DNA from: Lachnoclostridium sp.
GTDB lineage: Bacteria > Bacillota > Clostridia > Lachnospirales > Lachnospiraceae
Assembly: GCA_021770065.1 (NCBI GenBank)
Contig: JAETRR010000013.1
Span: forward strand, 1-64,000
Direction of reading: 5' to 3'
Length of the DNA stretch: 64,000 bases
Of this stretch, positions 7,635 through 16,067 are shown piece by piece (positions within the stretch are counted from its first letter, which is position 1; each line of letters begins with the position of its first letter). The notes beneath the pieces are model-generated. The model was not told the DNA's origin. It saw only the letters and a program-made list of their open reading frames with translations, and did no database searches. The position numbers and the translations under genes are program-made.

Positions 7635-8459
7635 TTATTCCTGCCAGTCAAGAATAAGCTGTTTTACCCAGGCACAGAGCTTACTGCTGCTCTCGCCCGC
7701 AATCCGCACAACTTCCTCATGGGTATGCTTTTTCACGGCAATTCCCGTTGCCATATTCGTAATGCAGGCAATTCCGACCACCTCCATGCCGAGATAACCA
7801 GCCGCAATGGTCTCCGGCACTGTGGACATGCCGATGGCATCCGCCCCCAGTGTCTCATAGGCACGAATCTCCGCTGCCGTCTCATAACAGGGGCCGGAAA
7901 AGAGAGCATAAACACCTTTTTTATAAGGAATATTAAGTTTTCCTGCCGCCTGCTCTGCCTTCTCAATCAGTTTTTCAGAGTAAGCTTCCGACATATCCGG
8001 GAACCGTACTCCGAAACGCTCGTCATTTTCCCCTATGAGAGAATTTCTTCCCAGCATATTGATGTAATCAGTGAGAATCATCAGATCCCCTGGTGCAAAG
8101 CTCCGGTTGATGCCGCCGCAGGCATTGGTCACAATCAGGCTTTTGATACCCAGAAGCTTCATCACATACACCGGATAAGTGACCTCTTTCATCTCAAAAC
8201 CCTCATAATAATGAAATCTTCCCTGCATGGCAGCTGTCACCTGTGCGCCGATCCGTCCAATCACCAGATTTCCCGCATGGCCTGCCACATGGGACTGAGG
8301 GAAACCCGGAATATCCTTATAAGGAATCACCGTCTTATCCTCCATCACATCCACCAGACCGCCCAGTCCGCTTCCAAGAATAATGCCTATAGACGGTTTC
8401 TCCCCGCATCTGCTTTCCACATACTCTGCCGATTCCTTTACTTTTTCATAAAATGTCAT
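7635..8459 (-). CDS. punA: Purine nucleoside phosphorylase
   Basis: Cytosolic phosphorolysis of (deoxy)guanosine and (deoxy)inosine to base and (deoxy)ribose-1-phosphate in purine salvage. The 274-residue length, GSGLGGL phosphate-binding loop (about 30-36), the HAGNLVIG and GRFHYYEGF segments, TNACGG(I)N around 115-121, YALFSGPCYET (about 190-200) and GMSTVPE identify the trimeric (low-molecular-mass) PNP-I/MTAP family. The Asn of TNMATG near 243 is the base-recognition residue of guanosine/inosine-specific members. The start is fixed by GGAGG 7 bases upstream. The ClC channel gene is 61 bases upstream. MTA phosphorylase is the main alternative but less likely given the Asn. Confidence 0.92.
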   Translation of the reverse strand: MTFYEKVKESAEYVESRCGEKPSIGIILGSGLGGLVDVMEDKTVIPYKDIPGFPQSHVAGHAGNLVIGRIGAQVTAAMQGRFHYYEGFEMKEVTYPVYVMKLLGIKSLIVTNACGGINRSFAPGDLMILTDYINMLGRNSLIGENDERFGVRFPDMSEAYSEKLIEKAEQAAGKLNIPYKKGVYALFSGPCYETAAEIRAYETLGADAIGMSTVPETIAAGYLGMEVVGIACITNMATGIAVKKHTHEEVVRIAGESSSKLCAWVKQLILDWQE

Positions 8460-8520
8460 TTCAAATCCTCCATTCCGGTTTTGCAGCACCTGGATGCCCG
8501 TCCAAACATGCCGCAAAACT

Positions 8521-9876
8521 CTACTCTTTCGTATTTTGATTAATAAACTCTGTTTTCACCTTCGAGTACACAATCCTCTGACTGTGATAGAGGCCGTAAT
8601 ACCCGGACTGCATATAGCTGACGGACAGAGACAGGAACAGGTAAGGCGCCCCCTCAAATCCGAACATTTCCAGACCAATCAGCAAAGAAGAAACAGGACT
8701 GTTGGTCACACCGCAGAAAACGGCCGTCATGCCGCACGCCGCTGCCAGGGAAGGGGAAATCCCCAAAAGCTTTCCCGCAAGACAGCCGAAGGTAGCTCCC
8801 ACAAAAAATGTGGGCACAATCTCACCGCCCTTAAAGCCTCCGGCCAAAGTAACCGCCGTAAAGATAATCTTGAGCAGAAAGGCCGCCCAGATTACATCAC
8901 CCTCCATAGCTTCCTCAATAATGTGCATTCCGGATCCCAGATAATCCGTTGTCCGAAGAAGAACGGTCAGAGCGATAATAAGGCATCCCGCCGCAAAGGC
9001 GCGCAGAAAAGGATTGCGAATCTTATCGTGAAAGAGATGCTCTGTTTTATGTAAGACCACGCAGAAAAGAATGCTGACCGCCGCACACAGGAAGCCCAGG
9101 ATCAGAATTTTTCCTCCGCTTATCACAGTAAGCTCCGGAATTTCCTCAATGACAAAATGCTCTCCCGTCATGCCGAAGGATTCGGCGATTGCTCCGGCTA
9201 TGTAAGAGGACAGAACACATGGAACCAGGGCTGCATAGTGCATAATTCCCACACTGACCACCTCCATGGAAAATACGGCTGCGGCCATGGGGGTTCCAAA
9301 AAGAGCGGAAAAGGCGGCGCTCATTCCGCACATAATCACCACACGCCTGTCATTCTCGTCAATCCGGAAACATTTTCCCAGAAAATTCCCGATACTCCCT
9401 CCAAGCTGCAGGGCCGCACCCTCTCTTCCGGCAGAGCCGCCGAAAAGATGTGTCAGAACCGTAGATACGAAAATGAGGGGAGCTGTCTTTATGGGAATTT
9501 CCTTTTCCGCATGAATGGCATCCAGTACACGGTTTGTGCTGCTGCGCTCCTGCTTTGTCTCCCAGCGGTACATCCAGACAATCAAAAGTCCTCCAAAAGG
9601 CAGTCCGAACAGAATCCAGGGATGAGCCGTCCGCAGTTCCGTCACATAAGCCACACTTTTTCCGAAAAAGGTTCCCGTCAATCCCAGACAGCCGCCGGTG
9701 ATCACTGAAAACAGCAGCCACCGGGCCAGCAGGATTACGCGGTTCCAGACGGTATGATGAACCCATGCGGGTGCCTCCGGCAGCTCTTCCTCCAGCTTCT
9801 CTTTCCACAGCTTGCACATTCTTTTTGTGCATAAAGGGATACCTGTAAGGTATTTCCATATTTTCATAGAAGTCAT
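8521..9876 (-). CDS. ClC-family chloride channel/transporter
   Basis: A 451-residue polytopic membrane protein of the ClC family. Diagnostic motifs are GGSAGREGAALQLGGSIG (the GREG motif carrying the gating glutamate), GGFKGGEIVPTFFVGA (G-x-F/E-x-P element) and the C-terminal GVTNSPVSSLLIGLEMFG. Retention of the gating Glu favours an H+-coupled antiporter over a passive channel. The N-terminal 30 residues are a basic cytosolic extension (CTKRMCKLWKEKLEEE). No CBS domains are present. The start is uncertain: two Met codons lie three codons apart and only a weak AGAAAG precedes them. The transported anion is not determinable; the characteristic motifs of fluoride-specific ClC-F proteins were not evident. 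Confidence 0.85.
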   Translation of the reverse strand: MTSMKIWKYLTGIPLCTKRMCKLWKEKLEEELPEAPAWVHHTVWNRVILLARWLLFSVITGGCLGLTGTFFGKSVAYVTELRTAHPWILFGLPFGGLLIVWMYRWETKQERSSTNRVLDAIHAEKEIPIKTAPLIFVSTVLTHLFGGSAGREGAALQLGGSIGNFLGKCFRIDENDRRVVIMCGMSAAFSALFGTPMAAAVFSMEVVSVGIMHYAALVPCVLSSYIAGAIAESFGMTGEHFVIEEIPELTVISGGKILILGFLCAAVSILFCVVLHKTEHLFHDKIRNPFLRAFAAGCLIIALTVLLRTTDYLGSGMHIIEEAMEGDVIWAAFLLKIIFTAVTLAGGFKGGEIVPTFFVGATFGCLAGKLLGISPSLAAACGMTAVFCGVTNSPVSSLLIGLEMFGFEGAPYLFLSLSVSYMQSGYYGLYHSQRIVYSKVKTEFINQNTKE

Positions 9877-9957
9877 CTTCTTTCTCTGTAATGATTCCCT
9901 GCTTTGATCCTATCATTTCTCTGCAAAAATATGTCTGCCCTTTTTCTCGGATACAGC

Positions 9958-10320
9958 TTATGATTCATTCATGATTCTTTTCTGTGAAGCCTGTTCTATG
10001 GTCACAATCACACGGTTCGGCATACAGACAATAGTTTCTCCCGTCTGTGAAATCGGACTTTGATGCACACAGATCTTATCGGGGCAGGAAGCCTCCGTCA
10101 CATCAGCCGTTCCGTCCTTTAATATCAGCAGGTTGCTCCCCTTTTCCGTCTCAATCAGAAATTCCCTATTCTCTTTTACGGAAAACCGGGCATATTCCTG
10201 CTCTCCCACATAGACCACAACCTCCTCCGGCGTTTTCCGGTTCCAAAGGCGGTAACCCAAAAAGAAAACGGCCGCAGCCGCCAGAAGCACCAAAATCAAA
10301 ATACCGTCCTTCTTTTTCAA
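9958..10320 (-). CDS. NusG domain II-containing membrane-anchored protein
   Basis: A 120-residue protein with one N-terminal transmembrane helix (about 6-22) and an extracytoplasmic NusG-II-like domain. The sequence YVGEQEYARFSVKEN and the C-terminal VTEASCPDKICVHQSPIS ... IVCMPNRVIVTI are typical, including a conserved Cys pair (CPDKIC). It starts with TTG, preceded by GGAG 5 bases upstream. It lies at the distal end of the Rnf cluster, downstream of the Gx-type gene, a conserved arrangement in clostridia, which suggests a role in flavin or redox assembly linked to Rnf. That role is inferred from context only. Confidence 0.8.
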   Translation of the reverse strand: MKKKDGILILVLLAAAAVFFLGYRLWNRKTPEEVVVYVGEQEYARFSVKENREFLIETEKGSNLLILKDGTADVTEASCPDKICVHQSPISQTGETIVCMPNRVIVTIEQASQKRIMNES

Positions 10321-10374
10321 ACCTTCTCCTGCCTTTCCATCGGTAGTACATCATTCCTCTTCTATAACAGACAC

Positions 10375-10875
10375 TCATACGGCTTGTTGTAAAAACGGCC
10401 GCAGCCGCTCCGTCACCAGCCCTCCCAAAAGTCCGATCAGCGCCCCCGCCACTGTGCCGGCGGCAAGCAGGGCCGGAAAATAGTACATAAGGCTGCCCGT
10501 ATGCACAACAAGAACCGCTGTCAGAAGCTGGCCCAGGTTATGCGTAACTCCTCCGAGAACACTGACTCCCGTAATGCCAAAAGACGTAAAATGTTTTGCC
10601 AGCGCCATACACAGAAAACTCAGAATACCGCCTCCCAGGCTGTACAGCATAATGGATAAACTCGAAAATGTCAGGCCCGAGAGCAGAATCCGTACCATAG
10701 AAATGACAAAAGCGCTTTTTATATCCAGACAGTAAAGAGCCGTGATGACAACCAGATTGGCAAGCCCCAGTTTAATTCCCGGTATGGCAAAGGAAAAAGG
10801 AATCAGTGTCTCCACATAGCTTAAGAGAAACGCCAGAGCTGTCAGCATACCGTAAACCGCTACCTTTTTTGACAT
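10375..10875 (-). CDS. Gx transporter family (HepS component I-like) membrane protein
   Basis: A 166-residue integral membrane protein with 5-6 hydrophobic segments, of the family annotated both as heptaprenyl diphosphate synthase component I and as Gx transporter. Recognisable parts are PFSFAIPGIKLGLANLVVI near the N-terminus and GGVTHNLGQLLTAV in the middle. The family resembles ECF-transporter S components, so substrate uptake is as plausible as a biosynthetic role. It lies 21 bases downstream of rnfB and 54 bases upstream of the NusG-II gene and is probably in the Rnf operon. Proteins of this type are often encoded beside FMN-binding or Rnf genes. Confidence 0.8.
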   Translation of the reverse strand: MSKKVAVYGMLTALAFLLSYVETLIPFSFAIPGIKLGLANLVVITALYCLDIKSAFVISMVRILLSGLTFSSLSIMLYSLGGGILSFLCMALAKHFTSFGITGVSVLGGVTHNLGQLLTAVLVVHTGSLMYYFPALLAAGTVAGALIGLLGGLVTERLRPFLQQAV

Positions 10876-10896
10876 TTAACTCCCCCTGTCTTTCTG

Positions 10897-11700
10897 TTAT
10901 CTTCCTTCTACACGTATCACTCCGGTCGGACATTTTTCAGCGCAGGCTCCGCAGCCTGTACATTTCTCACTGTCTATACGGGCCAGATTGTTCTCCACAA
11001 TCACGGCCCCGTAATCACAGGCTCTTTCACAGGCACGGCAGGCAATGCAGCCTGCGTCACAGGCCTCCCGGACTGCCTTTCCTTTGTCATTGGAGCTGCA
11101 CTGCACCCGGTAACGTGAGCGGTAAGGAACAAGCTCAATCAGGCTGTTAGGACAGGCCGCCACACATTTTCCGCAGGCTTTGCAGGCGCCCGGATCCACC
11201 CTGGCAATACCGTTTTCCAGATGAATGGCGTCAAAAGGGCATACCTTCACACAGGTTCCGTAGCCGAGGCATCCATAGGTGCATTTCTTGGAGGTTCTGC
11301 CGGGAACGATTACTGCCATACGGCAGTCCTCCACTCCGTAATAATTGCTCTTGTCCCGTGTCTTATCACAGGTTCCGGCACATTTTACATATGCAGTCAT
11401 ACGCACTTTATTTCCTGCGTCCACGCCCATAATCTTTGCGATGGCTTTTCCCACCCTGCTTCCGCCTACCGGGCAGGAGGATACGTCCGCTTCTCCCGCA
11501 GCAATGGCGGCAGCCAGGGCATCACAGCCTGCATAACCGCAGCCGCCGCAGTTATTGCCCGGCAGCAGGCTTCGTACTTTTTCTTCTCTCTCGTCTCTGT
11601 CTACATGAAATTTAGCAGCTGCGCCTACAAGCAAAAGGCCTGTGAACAGACCCGTAAGTCCAATCACCAGAGCCGCTCCCACAACTCCCATCACATTCAT
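10897..11700 (-). CDS. rnfB: Rnf complex subunit B (iron-sulfur protein)
   Basis: The ferredoxin-facing subunit of the Rnf ferredoxin:NAD+ oxidoreductase. The 267 residues contain an N-terminal membrane helix (1-25), the RnfB [4Fe-4S] domain CGGCGYAGC ... SSCP (about 51-78), and then several ferredoxin motifs: CLGYGTCVKVCPF, CKACGKCVAACP, CIACRACERAC and CTGCGACAEKCP. That cysteine count fits the poly-cluster clostridial RnfB, longer than the proteobacterial form (about 190 residues). It passes electrons between reduced ferredoxin and the membrane subunits. It is the last of the six core genes and follows rnfA by 74 bases, with GGAGG 7 bases before ATG. Confidence 0.95.
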   Translation of the reverse strand: MNVMGVVGAALVIGLTGLFTGLLLVGAAAKFHVDRDEREEKVRSLLPGNNCGGCGYAGCDALAAAIAAGEADVSSCPVGGSRVGKAIAKIMGVDAGNKVRMTAYVKCAGTCDKTRDKSNYYGVEDCRMAVIVPGRTSKKCTYGCLGYGTCVKVCPFDAIHLENGIARVDPGACKACGKCVAACPNSLIELVPYRSRYRVQCSSNDKGKAVREACDAGCIACRACERACDYGAVIVENNLARIDSEKCTGCGACAEKCPTGVIRVEGR

Positions 11701-11774
11701 AGCTCATCCTCCATTCCAGCAGTACTCCGGTTCCACATTTCCAGACCGTACACAATTGAAGATTAAGGCTGTTT

Positions 11775-12374
11775 TCAGATTAATCCGGAAAACCCGAAAA
11801 AGGCAATGGCCATCAGGCAGGCCGCCAGCAGCACAATGGGCGCTCCCTGGAAGGGTTTTGGGATATCATTGTAGGCTATCCGCTCCCGGATCCCTGCCAT
11901 AATCACAATGGCAATGGTAAATCCCAATGCTGTGCCGAATCCGTTTACTACACTGACAAGCAGCGCATTCCAGCCCATTTCTGCAAACACATATTCCTTC
12001 TGTACATTCTGGAGTACTACCCCCAGCACCGCACAGTTAGTAGTGATCAGCGGCAGATACACGCCTAGAGCCTGATACAGCGCCGGGCTTACCTTCTTTA
12101 GGAACATTTCCACAAGCTGCACCAGGGCCGCAATCACCAGAATGAATACAATGGTCTGTAAATATTCCAGGTGTAAACGCACAAGGACAAAGTCATAAAT
12201 GAGACTGGCTGCTGCAGAGGAAATGGTAATCACAAAAATCACCGCTCCTCCCATGCCGGCCGCTGTCTTTACCTGTTTGGAAACACCCAGGAAGGGACAG
12301 AGGCCGAAAAACTGGCTTAAAACCACATTATTGACCAGGGCCGCTCCCACTAAGATCAGCATCAATTCTTTCAT
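11775..12374 (-). CDS. rnfA: Rnf complex subunit A (membrane)
   Basis: A 199-residue, six-helix membrane subunit of Rnf, related to NqrE. It forms with RnfE the pseudosymmetric pair that carries a membrane [2Fe-2S] centre and couples electron transfer to Na+/H+ translocation. Family signatures include NNVVLSQFFGLCPFLGVS near the N-terminus (the Cys is a cluster ligand candidate) and TTNCAVLGVVLQN in the middle (second Cys). The ATG at 12,374 shares its first base with the rnfE stop (TGATG), and GGAGG lies 8 bases upstream, so translation is coupled; a GTG one codon earlier is a weaker alternative. Confidence 0.95.
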   Translation of the reverse strand: MKELMLILVGAALVNNVVLSQFFGLCPFLGVSKQVKTAAGMGGAVIFVITISSAAASLIYDFVLVRLHLEYLQTIVFILVIAALVQLVEMFLKKVSPALYQALGVYLPLITTNCAVLGVVLQNVQKEYVFAEMGWNALLVSVVNGFGTALGFTIAIVIMAGIRERIAYNDIPKPFQGAPIVLLAACLMAIAFFGFSGLI

Positions 12375-13063
12375 CACAATTTCCTCCGCTTGTCACAATT
12401 CTCCGCTTTCCCACAGCTCCCGCAGGCCCCGCCGCAGCCCTCTACCTTTTTTCGGCCATTGTTCTCTATATTCATGGCATTCAAAAACGCAATGATAAAC
12501 GCCAGAACAAGAAAAGCACCGGGAGCCAGAACAAAAATGGATACCGGCTCATATATTTCCGGCAGGCTGTAGGCAAAAGGCGTTCCCGAAAATACGGTTC
12601 CGGCGCCAATCAGTTCCCGGAAAAATCCCATACAGGTAAGGGCGATAGAGAATCCCAGACCCATGCCGATACCGTCAAAACCTGCCAGCAGAGGCGGATT
12701 CTTAGAGGCGTAGGCTTCCGCCCTGCCCAGGATAATGCAGTTTACCACAATCAGCGGAATGTAAATTCCAAGAGCATCGTAAAGAGACGGAATGTACGCC
12801 TGAATCAAAAGCTGCACAACCGTCACCAGAGAAGCCACTATCACAATGTAGGCCGGGATCCGCACTTTGTCCGGAATCAGATTCCGCAGAGCCGAAATGA
12901 TAAGGTTAGATACCACCAGAACCGCCATGGTGGAAAGCCCCATCCCCAGCCCGTTGAAAGCCGATGTAGTCACTGCCAGGGTAGGACACATGCCAAGCAT
13001 CAGTATAAAAGTAGGATTTTCCTTTACAATACCGTTATATAACCGCTCCAGATAACTGTTCAT
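12374..13063 (-). CDS. rnfE: Rnf complex subunit E (membrane), Cys-rich tail
   Basis: A 229-residue membrane subunit homologous to NqrD and paired with RnfA. It shows ILMLGMCPTLAVTTSAFNG near the N-terminus and LIVVNCIILGRAEAYA in the middle; the two Cys residues are the expected membrane iron-sulfur ligands. The start is the ATG after GGAGG with an 8-base spacer (ATG-ATG tandem, one codon ambiguity); an upstream ATG overlaps the binding site and is unlikely. Beyond the usual end, the protein carries a short cysteine-rich tail, GCGGACGSCGKAENC, with five cysteines in 15 residues. This tail could bind metal or a cluster and is discussed as a finding. Confidence 0.95.
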   Translation of the reverse strand: MNSYLERLYNGIVKENPTFILMLGMCPTLAVTTSAFNGLGMGLSTMAVLVVSNLIISALRNLIPDKVRIPAYIVIVASLVTVVQLLIQAYIPSLYDALGIYIPLIVVNCIILGRAEAYASKNPPLLAGFDGIGMGLGFSIALTCMGFFRELIGAGTVFSGTPFAYSLPEIYEPVSIFVLAPGAFLVLAFIIAFLNAMNIENNGRKKVEGCGGACGSCGKAENCDKRRKL

Positions 13064-13132
13064 CATCAAATCCTCCATTCCAGTTGTGCAGTATTCCCGA
13101 CACTGTTGTTTCCGGTTCCATAATATCCGGCC

Positions 13133-13756
13133 TCACCGCCTCAGTGCGGATTCCCTTGCAAAGTAAAGCGCCCCGTTTACCGCATTTGTAACCGCATTGG
13201 AAGTCCTTGTAGCTCCGCTTAAGGCATCGATCTGATATTCCTCCAATGCACCGTCTTTGGTCAGCTCAAAATGATCCACCTGTTTATCCTGAAACTGCTC
13301 CTTAAAAGCAGGTTCCACAGCCTTCATGCCAAGCCCGGCCGTCTCATTGATTTCCAGAAAATCAATCCCCGAAATTACTTTTGCCGCTCCTTCCTCCCGG
13401 ATTCCCACAGCAAGCTTAATAGCTCCCCCGTACCCGTCTTTGGAGGCAGCCTCCACAATCACTCCCTTAAAGGCACCGGTTTCATCATAGCCGTAAACGG
13501 CCCCGTCAATGGTCACCTGTTCCATAGACAGGCCGCTCTGCCGCAGCAGGCTGTCCGCCGCGGCTGCTTTTTGGGAAAGGCTTTCATCTGCCCGGAACTC
13601 TGCAGCTTCCGGCAGCACCATCCGGTACGCCTCCGCATTGGCTTCGATCTGCCTCTGTGCAATCGGTTCTTTCGTCAGCTCATACACGCCGCCCAGAAGA
13701 ATCCCTGCAGCCAGGGTAATCAGCGTCAGTGTCAGAGCATCCTTTATCTTATCCAT
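13133..13756 (-). CDS. rnfG: Rnf complex subunit G (covalent FMN)
   Basis: A 207-residue subunit with an N-terminal membrane anchor (about 10-30) and an extracytoplasmic FMN-binding domain. The flavinylation motif SGATRTS is near the C-terminus (about residues 182-188); the Thr in this motif receives FMN by phosphoester linkage in RnfG/NqrC proteins, a reaction normally done by ApbE. No apbE is seen in this window. The start at 13,756 is chosen because GGGAGGG lies about 8 bases upstream; it overlaps the end of rnfD by 8 bases, indicating translational coupling. Confidence 0.94.
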   Translation of the reverse strand: MDKIKDALTLTLITLAAGILLGGVYELTKEPIAQRQIEANAEAYRMVLPEAAEFRADESLSQKAAAADSLLRQSGLSMEQVTIDGAVYGYDETGAFKGVIVEAASKDGYGGAIKLAVGIREEGAAKVISGIDFLEINETAGLGMKAVEPAFKEQFQDKQVDHFELTKDGALEEYQIDALSGATRTSNAVTNAVNGALYFARESALRR

Positions 13757-14687
13757 CCTTTTGTCCCTCCCATCCAAATGGCTTCGGTATGGTTATTTTC
13801 TCAATCAGCGGCACCAGTAAATCAGCCGTAACAATTGCATAGGACACGCCTCCTGCCGAAGCGCCCCACAGCCGGAAAATTCCGGTGAGTATTCCTAAAA
13901 ACAGGGCATACAGAACTCTCCCCTTTTCCGTGACAGGGCTTGTGGTATAATCCGTTGCCATAAACCAGGCCCCTATCATCAGTCCTCCGCCGCAGAGCTG
14001 GGCCGCAAGATAACCGGGATCTGCTCCGCGACCGCCGAACAGCACTATAAACAGTGCAAAGGTACCCAGGTATACGATGGGGATCACCCAGTCGATCACT
14101 CTTTTTACCAGAAGGTAAATGCCTCCTGCAAGAAGGGCCAGGGTGGATATTTCTCCTATAGAGCCTGTAGTAAAGCCCGTGAACATCGCTGCCGTATCCG
14201 CAGTTCCTCCGTTTTTCAAGATCTCCAGAGGCGTTGCCCCGGACATTCCGTCCGCACCGGAATAACGATTCATCTGATCCGCAAAAGAGATCAGAAGGAA
14301 GCATCTGGCCGCCATAGCAGGATTGACCACATTCTGCCCGATTCCTCCGAACAGCTGTTTGACCGCAAGAATGGCAAAAATACTGCCAAGCATGGGAATC
14401 CAGAGAGGCACGAAAGGCGGCAGGTTCATACCCAGAAGAAGTCCTGTCACCAGGGCGCTTCCGTCCCACAGGGTGCTCTCTTTTCCCACACAGGCTTCAT
14501 AGGTATACTCCGTAAGCAGTGCAAAGCCCACGGCCGTCACCAGCACACACAGGGAATAAATTCCAAAACGATAGATTCCGAAAGCCGCGGCCGGCATAAG
14601 AGCCAGCACCACATCAAGCATCAGATTCCGTGTGCCGTCCCAGGCCCTTACATGAGGCGATGACGACACATTCCACAATTCTCTCAT
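13749..14687 (-). CDS. rnfD: Rnf complex subunit D (membrane, covalent FMN)
   Basis: A 312-residue polytopic subunit homologous to NqrB. It starts MRELWNVSSSPHVR and contains the flavinylation motif SGATPLE (about 150-156), where Thr carries covalent FMN, plus about nine hydrophobic segments. It transfers electrons from RnfC to RnfG and the RnfA/E pair while moving ions. Its start overlaps the rnfC stop by four bases (ATGA). At 312 residues it is the normal clostridial length. Confidence 0.95.
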   Translation of the reverse strand: MRELWNVSSSPHVRAWDGTRNLMLDVVLALMPAAAFGIYRFGIYSLCVLVTAVGFALLTEYTYEACVGKESTLWDGSALVTGLLLGMNLPPFVPLWIPMLGSIFAILAVKQLFGGIGQNVVNPAMAARCFLLISFADQMNRYSGADGMSGATPLEILKNGGTADTAAMFTGFTTGSIGEISTLALLAGGIYLLVKRVIDWVIPIVYLGTFALFIVLFGGRGADPGYLAAQLCGGGLMIGAWFMATDYTTSPVTEKGRVLYALFLGILTGIFRLWGASAGGVSYAIVTADLLVPLIEKITIPKPFGWEGQKDG

Positions 14688-16042
14688 CCTGTCTCACCTG
14701 CCTCTTTTCCTGCTTTTGCCCGGATACCCGATATCATCATTCTGGCCTGCTTAAAGCTCTGGGTCAGAGGCAGCCTTGCCGAACAGACATAGGTACAGGA
14801 ACCGCACTCATAGCATTCCATCCCATACAGCTTCTGAAACAGCTCATAGTTGTAATGCTTACATGCCTGCCACATTTTCAGGGGAGCCAGTCGGCAGGGA
14901 CACACCTTTACACAGCGGCCGCAGCGGATACAGCTTCCCTTTTTCACCTGCGCCACAGGATCTTTTTGAAATACAAGCAGGGCGGATGAAGTCTTTGTCA
15001 CCGGAACGTCGGGAACCGTCAGAGCCATGCCCATCATAGGGCCTCCTGCAATGACCTTCTTGGGCTCACAGGTAAATCCCCCCGCAGCCTCTATCAGTTC
15101 CCTGCAGCTGGTACCGACTCTCACCAGAAAATTCCCGGGATTTGCAATTCCGTCTCCTGTAACAGTGATAACACGGCTCATAAGGGGCTGTCCTTCACAT
15201 ACTGCCTGCCCCACGGCATGAACCGTAGCCGCATTGCACACGATACAGCCGGCATCTTTTGGAAGCTTTTTGGAATTCAGCTTTCTGCCTGTAATCGAGA
15301 AAATCAGATTCCGCTCGGCCCCCTGAGGATATTTCGTTTTTAATGCGCATACCTCTATGGAGGCTTTTTGAACCCTGTGTTCCTCTGCAGCGGCCTTCAT
15401 CCTTCTGACGGCCTCCGGCTTATCGTCTTCTATGGCTATGACGCCTTTTGCCTTCTCAAACAGGCGGAGAATCACTTGAAGCCCCTTAAGGATTCCCTCC
15501 GGATCTTCCAGCATGAGCCGATAATTGCCCGTAAGATATGGCTCACACTCCACTGCGTTTACAATCACATAGTCAATGGCGCCGTCATCTCCCGGCGTCA
15601 GCTTCACATGGGTAGGAAAGCCGGCGCCTCCCAGTCCCACAATCCCGGCATTCTTTATGGCGGTCCGGATTTCCTCCTTTGTCATTTCTTTCGGATCCCT
15701 AAGCTTTCCGATGCCGGGAGCCGGGCGATATTCTCTGTCGTTCTCTACAATAACCGAATCGGAAATTACCCCGTCTGCCAGCATCCGCCTCTCTATAGAG
15801 CGGACATGCCCCGATACGGAGCTTATGACGCCGGCAGATATGAAGCCGTCGGCCTCGCCGAGTATCTGGCCTGCCAGTACTTCATCTCCCACTGCCACCG
15901 CCGCTTTGGCAGGAGCGCCGATGTGCTGCGACAGGGGATATACCAGCTCCCCCTGGGGCAGATATTCCGAAATGGCTTTCTCTTTGGTTATGCCTTTTCC
16001 GCGAAAGGGATGCACCCCTCCCCGAAAACTTCCATAACCCAT
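14684..16042 (-). CDS. rnfC: Rnf complex subunit C (NADH-binding, iron-sulfur)
   Basis: The cytoplasmic NAD-facing subunit, 452 residues. It opens with the GGVHPFRGKGIT segment, has a flavin/NADH-binding Rossmann-like region with GLGGAGFPTHVK (about 135-146), a soluble-ligand-binding beta-grasp region, and two ferredoxin motifs, CIRCGRCVKVCPCRLAP and CYECGSCTYVCSARLPL, each adding a [4Fe-4S] cluster. It is the first gene of rnfCDGEAB; CAGGAG precedes the ATG. The whole operon drives reversible electron flow from ferredoxin to NAD+ coupled to Na+ or H+ export; which ion is used here cannot be read from sequence by eye. Confidence 0.95.
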   Translation of the reverse strand: MGYGSFRGGVHPFRGKGITKEKAISEYLPQGELVYPLSQHIGAPAKAAVAVGDEVLAGQILGEADGFISAGVISSVSGHVRSIERRMLADGVISDSVIVENDREYRPAPGIGKLRDPKEMTKEEIRTAIKNAGIVGLGGAGFPTHVKLTPGDDGAIDYVIVNAVECEPYLTGNYRLMLEDPEGILKGLQVILRLFEKAKGVIAIEDDKPEAVRRMKAAAEEHRVQKASIEVCALKTKYPQGAERNLIFSITGRKLNSKKLPKDAGCIVCNAATVHAVGQAVCEGQPLMSRVITVTGDGIANPGNFLVRVGTSCRELIEAAGGFTCEPKKVIAGGPMMGMALTVPDVPVTKTSSALLVFQKDPVAQVKKGSCIRCGRCVKVCPCRLAPLKMWQACKHYNYELFQKLYGMECYECGSCTYVCSARLPLTQSFKQARMMISGIRAKAGKEAGETG

Positions 16043-16067
16043 ATAATTCTCCTGTTTGATTCCAATT

